64,000 bases of DNA. Origin: an uncultured Eubacteriales bacterium. GTDB taxonomy: Bacteria; Bacillota; Clostridia; Oscillospirales; Acutalibacteraceae. The notes below the pieces were generated by a model. That model was not told where the DNA came from and did not search any database. It saw nothing but the letters and a program-made list of their open reading frames with translations. Positions 60,108 through 64,000 of the stretch are shown piece after piece. Position numbers and translations under genes: made by a program. Positions within the stretch are counted from its first letter, which is position 1, and each line of letters opens with the position of its first letter. Location of the stretch: the NCBI GenBank assembly GCA_934436505.1, contig CAKSAP010000005.1, positions 101,867 through 165,866 on the forward strand, in the 5' to 3' direction.

Positions 60108-61190
60108 TTATTTGTTAAGCTTAAAGGTCATATATACGGGGTTGTGATCCGAATACTTAAACTGAAGGTCATAAACGTCGCTGTTTGTAACAGTAACATT
60201 GTCGGAAGCTATAAAGCCGTCAACAGTAAGTACAAACTGCTTGTCGTGATACGGACCGTCGGCATTTCTGCACGAGGGAATCGGATTTTCCTCATTATAA
60301 GGAGCAACGATTTTGAGATTTGTTCCGTCAAACAATTTTGAGTCAACAGGCTGTGCCCATGTGTAATCTGCGCCGTCAATTCCGAAAATCTTGCCCGAAT
60401 CGTTAAGCAAATCCTTGTTGAAATCGCCGCCTGCGATACAATAATTGCCCTTTTCATATTCTGACTGCATATCGCTTATAAGCATTTTGAGCTGATCGGT
60501 TGCGATTGTTCCGTCGGAGGTATATGCCGAGAGATGAAGCGTATAAAGCACAAGCTCTTTGCCGTTTTCAACGGTAATTCTCGAAACGGAATAGCAACGG
60601 TCAAGGTCAACGAATTTCATAAAGCCGTTTTCAATCGGCAAGCTGCGTCTTAAACCGCTTTCGATATTGAATTTTGACATTGTCATCATACCCGCATAGG
60701 ATTTGCCGTGAGGCTTTGTAATCGGATAGAAAAGATACGGGCTGTCGAAGTTTACCGTAAATGCCGAATTGTATCCGTCAAGCTTATTTCGAAGCGCTTC
60801 CTCTTGATCATAGTGATAACTGCGAGTTGCTTTTTTGTCTACTTCCTCGATAAGAAGAATATCGGGGTTTTCGGATTTAAGAAAATCGCCGATTCCGTCA
60901 ATTACGCTCTTAACAGACTCCTCGGAATTTGCACGGCTCTTTGTACCGCCGTCCATAAAGAAGCCAAAGTCGGGAGTATAAGCCGCAAAGCCGATATTAT
61001 ACGAAATGACCTTATACTCTTTATCGACAAGAGTCGCTTCATTTGTAACGTCGTTAATTTGCAACGCTTGCTTATCCTCAATTCTGTGGTAGTCAATCAT
61101 AACATAAGCAACATATCCGCCTACAATCAAAACCGCCACAAGAAGAATAATCAAAATGATTTTTAGTACCTTTTTTGCCTTTACTGACAC
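60108..61190 (-). CDS. Membrane-anchored endonuclease/exonuclease/phosphatase-family protein
   Basis: 360 residues: a basic N-terminus, a transmembrane anchor (about 10-32), and an exported EEP domain with YKVISYNIGFAAY (about 58), catalytic Glu in ILLIEEVDKK (about 112), CIAGGDFNKDL with the metal Asn/Asp (about 245) and SDHNPVYMTFKL at the end (about 348). Could be a lipid phosphatase, sphingomyelinase-like enzyme, or DNase; no target is readable. The start is GTG (complement 61188-61190) with GGGTGG; an upstream frame (to 61229) lacks Met conservation. Confidence 0.87.
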   Translation of the reverse strand: MSVKAKKVLKIILIILLVAVLIVGGYVAYVMIDYHRIEDKQALQINDVTNEATLVDKEYKVISYNIGFAAYTPDFGFFMDGGTKSRANSEESVKSVIDGIGDFLKSENPDILLIEEVDKKATRSYHYDQEEALRNKLDGYNSAFTVNFDSPYLFYPITKPHGKSYAGMMTMSKFNIESGLRRSLPIENGFMKFVDLDRCYSVSRITVENGKELVLYTLHLSAYTSDGTIATDQLKMLISDMQSEYEKGNYCIAGGDFNKDLLNDSGKIFGIDGADYTWAQPVDSKLFDGTNLKIVAPYNEENPIPSCRNADGPYHDKQFVLTVDGFIASDNVTVTNSDVYDLQFKYSDHNPVYMTFKLNK

Positions 61191-61420
61191 GTAACCACCC
61201 TTTTTCTTGTTATTTTGTAAAAAAATCATCGATGAGATGGTTAGAATTATAGCACTATTTCATATATTATTCAAGTCAAAAAACAAAACTGTAAATAAAT
61301 TCTTTTTATTATACTTATTTAATTTCATTCAGACAATTTGCAATTAAAACCTCAATCTTATTGTGCTTAGAGTATATGAAGGTTGGCTTTATCTTTCCGC
61401 TTGCGAATATCTGTAAAATC

Positions 61421-61459
61421 AAAAAAGCCCTTTGAGAAAAGGATTTTTTCTCAAAGGGC
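61421..61459 (-). terminator. Terminator after the GNAT gene, related to the 158-bp repeat hairpin
   Basis: Near-perfect stem GCCCTTTGAGAAAA / TTTTCTCAAAGGGC, then TTTTTT in minus-strand RNA. The same CCCTTTGAGA...TCTCAAA sequence occurs in a weaker form inside both copies of the intergenic repeat. The 230-base stretch from 61230 to 61459 contains no gene I can support. Confidence 0.85.
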
Positions 61460-61477
61460 AGGTTGATAAACCGGAAT

Positions 61478-62014
61478 TTACCTAATAATCTTTTCAAACC
61501 GAAACATTCCGTCCGGAAACTGCTCATCGAGTTCCTTGATATTCTTTTCTGGGTCATTGGGGTCAAGATGATACTGATTAAAAAACTCTACAATGTGAAA
61601 TCCACACCTGTTCACATAAAAATGGATGTTCCGCTGCTCGAAATAGGGCGTTACGGTTTCCCAGACTTTCACTTCTGGATGTAACTTCTCAACTTCGCAC
61701 CATGCAGCATACCCGATGCCTTTACTATGAACTGATGGCGCAACGAAAAGAAGATCTAGGTCGCCTTTTTCACCCTCGACTTTAATCACAACACCGCCTA
61801 CTTTTTTGCCATCGAGCACGATGCGGTAAGCTTCACCATCGTCAATGGACTGCTCAATCGTTTCTCGTGATATAATCTGTCCATCTTCCTCAAAATGATT
61901 ATCTCTAAGGCCAAATTCTTCCAGGGCACCGTAATTGAAGGCTTCCTGATTGTCTAAAACAAATTGCTCTCTATCACTGTGTTCAAGGGGGCGCAACTGC
62001 ACAATAGTAGTCAT
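61478..62014 (-). CDS. GNAT-family N-acetyltransferase
   Basis: 178-residue GNAT acetyltransferase. Visible: MTTIVQLRPLEHSDREQFV, ISRETIEQSIDDGEAYRIVLDG, and the acetyl-CoA pyrophosphate loop VHSKGIGYAAW (about 115), with YFEQRNIHFYVNRCGF and FNQYHLDPND near the end. Substrate unknown. Start after TTTAGGAGTAAAG, at the end of repeat unit 1. Its leader is the duplicated 158-bp sequence, giving a promoter and hairpin. The codon choice seems unlike the window's left part, suggesting transfer. Confidence 0.87.
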   Translation of the reverse strand: MTTIVQLRPLEHSDREQFVLDNQEAFNYGALEEFGLRDNHFEEDGQIISRETIEQSIDDGEAYRIVLDGKKVGGVVIKVEGEKGDLDLLFVAPSVHSKGIGYAAWCEVEKLHPEVKVWETVTPYFEQRNIHFYVNRCGFHIVEFFNQYHLDPNDPEKNIKELDEQFPDGMFRFEKIIR

Positions 62015-62026
62015 GTCTTTACTCCT

Positions 62027-62184
62027 AAAAATTCCGATTTGTATTTCTGTTTGTTTTAAAAATGGGCAACTCCGATTGGAATTTCCACTCGCTATACTTG
62101 CTATCTTAACATAACATTCGGTATCGCACAAACTTTTGAGAAAAGGATTTCTCCTCTCTCAAAGGGCAAGTTGGCAAACTTGAA
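62027..62184 (-). repeat. Duplicated 158-bp intergenic unit, copy 1
   Basis: Nearly identical to 63763-63920, in the same orientation. Read on the minus strand: 13 bases after the flavodoxin stop, CAAGTTTGCCAACTTG, a TTTGAGA...TCTCAAA hairpin, -35 TTGTGC (62126-62131), 17-base spacer, -10 TAAGAT (62103-62108), a TTCCAATCGGAGTTGCCC stretch that is only partly palindromic in this copy, then the end of the unit just before the GNAT ribosome site. Confidence 0.9.
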
Positions 62185-62197
62185 TTTGGAACGTGCT

Positions 62198-62722
62198 TTA
62201 TAAATTTTTTCCGATCCCCTCAAGTTCGTTCATGGAATCCTTGTTTTTTTCAAGTTCATCTCTGGCTGTTGCGTAATATGATTTTTTGAAAAGCATATCC
62301 CATGAAAGATATTTTGCCATACAGTCAAACTGCTTATCAATCAGCTCATACTGGATACTGTCTACGGGAGAACCGCCTACAACAATCGTGCCAACTTTTT
62401 TATTTTTTAACTGCAATCCACGGCAGTAGCACTTATCAATGATAAGTTTCAATTGTGCTGACATTCCCCACCAATAAACTGGTGTAGCAAAAAGAATCAT
62501 ATCTGCGGCAGCAATTTTATCAATTGTAGGATTTGTATCATCCTTATCGACGCATCCCTTAGAGCATTGACAGACACCACATCCCTTGCATGGTGCAATG
62601 TTGAGTTTGTCAGGTTCAATGATTTCAATTTCATTCTTTTCTGATGCTCCTTTTATAAATGCATTGATTGCTGTCAGCGTGTTTCCTTTTCTGGCACTTC
62701 CATTAATGATTACAATTTTCAT
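62198..62722 (-). CDS. Flavodoxin-fold NADPH-dependent FMN reductase / iron-sulfur flavoprotein
   Basis: 174 residues: MKIVIINGSARKGNTLTAI phosphate loop, then a Cys-rich segment CKGCGVCQCSKGCVDKDD (about 44-61) typical of Fe-S flavoproteins, LFATPVYWWGMSAQLKLIIDK (in part, about 76-95) and VGTIVVGGSP (about 107). Binds FMN; the cysteines may bind an Fe-S cluster. Start MKIVIING has a GGAGGA site. Sits between a duplicated intergenic unit and an XRE regulator. Confidence 0.9.
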   Translation of the reverse strand: MKIVIINGSARKGNTLTAINAFIKGASEKNEIEIIEPDKLNIAPCKGCGVCQCSKGCVDKDDTNPTIDKIAAADMILFATPVYWWGMSAQLKLIIDKCYCRGLQLKNKKVGTIVVGGSPVDSIQYELIDKQFDCMAKYLSWDMLFKKSYYATARDELEKNKDSMNELEGIGKNL

Positions 62723-62781
62723 GCGTGTATCCTCCAACTTCCGATTTTAATGTCTCTATTATACCATAATGATACTATTAT

Positions 62782-62814
62782 AAAAAAGGAAAAAGAGCTC
62801 CTTCGAGCTCTTTT
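62782..62814 (-). terminator. Terminator after the XRE gene
   Basis: Stem AAAAGAGCTC / GAGCTCTTTT with a four-base loop, then CCTTTTTTAT in minus-strand RNA. Confidence 0.85.
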
Positions 62815-62876
62815 GATTCAGTTCTGTAAACTTGAATTTCATGAATTATCGCTTGCCTTAAACTTGCTGACACAAA

Positions 62877-63338
62877 TCATTTAGTTTCCAATCCACTCAA
62901 ATAGAATTGATATAACAAATACACCAGAGAAAATATACCAATTAACAAATACGCCACATTTTCTTTTAAAGATACTAGATACGATGAGAATACAACAAAG
63001 CCAATAACCTTGATTACCGCTTTAATTTTTCGATTTTCAATCTTATCAATTTTACAACAGATAAAACGTACTCCAATAACCATAGGAGAAAATAAGATTG
63101 CAATCAAAATTAATATAATATTTTGCTTATTAAAAATAAGCTTTGATAACTGTTTTTTCTCATTATCCTTGATGTCCAAATACTGGTATAGCAATATAAG
63201 AGAGGCTTGGTCAGGAACACTTTTTCCCAATTCCCATTTCGAAATTGTCTGTCGCGTAACAAAGACAACATCAGCCAGTTGTTGTTGGGTTAAGCCCTTT
63301 TCAATTCTGGCTGATTTAATCAAATCTGATATTTCCAT
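62877..63338 (-). CDS. XRE-family regulator with C-terminal membrane region
   Basis: 153 residues: N-terminal Cro/CI-type helix-turn-helix (about 1-60) with GLTQQQLADVVFVTRQTISKW and the usual ELGKSVPDQASLILL, followed by three hydrophobic segments (about 72-90, 105-120 and 125-145), so a membrane-tethered regulator. Such proteins often sense envelope or antimicrobial signals, but the signal is unknown. 16 bases after the 96-residue membrane-protein gene, with which it is probably co-transcribed. Confidence 0.87.
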   Translation of the reverse strand: MEISDLIKSARIEKGLTQQQLADVVFVTRQTISKWELGKSVPDQASLILLYQYLDIKDNEKKQLSKLIFNKQNIILILIAILFSPMVIGVRFICCKIDKIENRKIKAVIKVIGFVVFSSYLVSLKENVAYLLIGIFSLVYLLYQFYLSGLETK

Positions 63339-63354
63339 AGTTGTACTCCATTTA

Positions 63355-63645
63355 TTATCTGTTTTTAATAGTGTCGCATAATGTTATTGCTAAACAAGCA
63401 ACTATTACAAGAAAACTCATCTGATGTTTAATAACAACGCAAAATAGGCTAATTGCCAATAACATACCGATAAAAGCAATCATACTATACTTGTATATCC
63501 TAGGATGTTTTTGGGATAATGCATTCGATATTTTTACAATTACTGCTATCATAGGAATAATTAATACCCCCATAACACCAAATAAAATTCCAGTTGCAAC
63601 AATTGCAACAACACTCATTTTGTTTTTCTTTAATTCCTTCAACAT
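63355..63645 (-). CDS. Small membrane protein of unknown function
   Basis: 96 residues with three probable transmembrane segments (about 13-38, 51-66, 73-90). Nothing in the sequence assigns a function. Start MLKELKKNK has a GGAGATTC site. The XRE-membrane gene follows it by 16 bases, so the two form a pair. The 117 bases between its start and repeat copy 2 contain a short frame (17 codons) that I do not support as a gene. Confidence 0.75.
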   Translation of the reverse strand: MLKELKKNKMSVVAIVATGILFGVMGVLIIPMIAVIVKISNALSQKHPRIYKYSMIAFIGMLLAISLFCVVIKHQMSFLVIVACLAITLCDTIKNR

Positions 63646-63762
63646 AAAAAGAATCTCCTTTGTTTTTGATACTTTGATATTAAAATAGAATTCTTTTTAT
63701 GTCACGCAACGCTTGTGAAAACAGGCGCAACGGTAACGATTTTCATTCTGGTCATCGAAAGC

Positions 63763-63920
63763 AAAATTCCGATTTGTATTTCTGTTTGTTTTAAAAATGG
63801 GCAACTCCGATTGGAATTGCCCACTCGCTATACTTGCTATCTTAACATAACATTCAGTATCGCACAACCTTTTGAGAAAAGGATTTCTCCTATCTCAAAG
63901 GGCAAGTTGACAAACTTGAA
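63763..63920 (-). repeat. Duplicated 158-bp intergenic unit, copy 2
   Basis: Same order as copy 1: CAAGTTTGTCAACTTG, TTTGAGATAGGAGAAATCC hairpin, -35 TTGTGC (63862-63867), 17-base spacer, -10 TAAGAT (63839-63844), then TGGGCAATTCCAATCGGAGT, which here forms a proper hairpin (GGGCAATTCC against GGAGTTGCCC) followed by TTTTTAAAAC. It begins 14 bases after the stop of the partial gene, the same spacing as copy 1 to its neighbour. Confidence 0.9.
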
Positions 63921-63934
63921 GTTATCGAACTACT

Positions 63935-64000
63935 TCAATTTTTCATTTTCACAACTACATTTCCAGCGTGTTCTACATCACCTGCTGTCCGGATTGCCTG
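63935..64000 (-). CDS. Partial C-terminus of an unidentified enzyme
   Basis: 21 codons are visible to TGA (complement 63935-63937). The residues QAIRTAGDVEHAGNVVVKMKN loosely recall the last turn of zinc-type or quinone-reductase alcohol dehydrogenases (a GKVVL-like ending), but this is too short to be more than a hint. The rest lies beyond the window. Same strand and intergenic unit as the neighbours. Confidence 0.45.
   Translation of the reverse strand, partial: QAIRTAGDVEHAGNVVVKMKN

Noticed and set aside
63700..63760. Short frame MTRMKIVTVAPVFTSVA before the small membrane-protein gene
   Set aside because: Only 17 codons with no clear ribosome site; it may be a remnant, but there is nothing to support it.
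1..64000. tRNA, rRNA, CRISPR arrays, insertion sequences, prophage, integrase or toxin-antitoxin genes
   Set aside because: None was recognised on either strand; the repeats found are intergenic elements without transposase.

Overview
The window looks like a chromosomal segment of an endospore-forming Clostridia member, most likely a gut Oscillospiraceae/Ruminococcaceae relative. The grounds are a complete spoIIIAA-AH operon, spoIIR, Firmicute-style AGGAGG ribosome sites with frequent TTG/GTG starts, low-to-moderate GC, and the conserved order spoIIIA - asp23-like - nusB - xseA - xseB - ispA - dxs - tlyA - nadK - argR. No rRNA, tRNA, CRISPR array, insertion sequence or prophage was seen. Most genes lie on the minus strand.

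Layout, low to high coordinate. 1-13 kb: one long minus-strand housekeeping and sporulation series (read right to left: spoIIIAA to AH, asp23-like, nusB, TsaD-like, exonuclease VII, isoprenoid precursor synthesis, TlyA, NAD kinase, ArgR). 13-22 kb: YfhO-type membrane protein, uvrA-uvrB, nadE, radC. 22-25 kb: metF with a DUF5685-like protein, a degenerate J-domain protein and a membrane protein. 25-27.6 kb: a cobalamin riboswitch controlling two exported proteins that together look like the two halves of animal transcobalamin. 27.7-40 kb: PHP esterase, DegV, Na/Pi transporter, GH20, spoIIR, pseudouridine synthase, coaD/rsmD, uvrC, HPr, polysaccharide deacetylase. 40-42 kb: an M-box Mg2+ riboswitch, its terminator, a previously unlisted 29-codon reading frame with a strong ribosome site, then mgtE. 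42-51 kb: alpha/beta hydrolase, NUDIX, HAD phosphatase, DUF1003 and an xpt-BMP-ABC nucleoside/purine salvage operon. 51-58 kb: divergent sugar-use genes (phosphohexomutase, NifU-like, GH38 versus GH36). 58-61 kb: AlkD, EFR1 ferredoxin, LOG protein, membrane-anchored EEP phosphatase. 61.3-64 kb: a block that looks acquired, with GNAT, flavodoxin-like, XRE and membrane genes separated by a duplicated 158-bp promoter/hairpin unit.

The observations most worth checking are: (1) the split transcobalamin-like pair behind a B12 riboswitch; (2) the small frame between the M-box terminator and mgtE, whose Asp-Pro-x-Pro / Leu-Lys core resembles the enterobacterial MgtL leader peptide; (3) a palindromic repeat present in two copies that supplies, and can sequester, the ribosome sites of argR and nusB; (4) the duplicated intergenic unit at the right end. 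All functional calls rest on reading motifs by eye and on remembered family knowledge; no database search was run.
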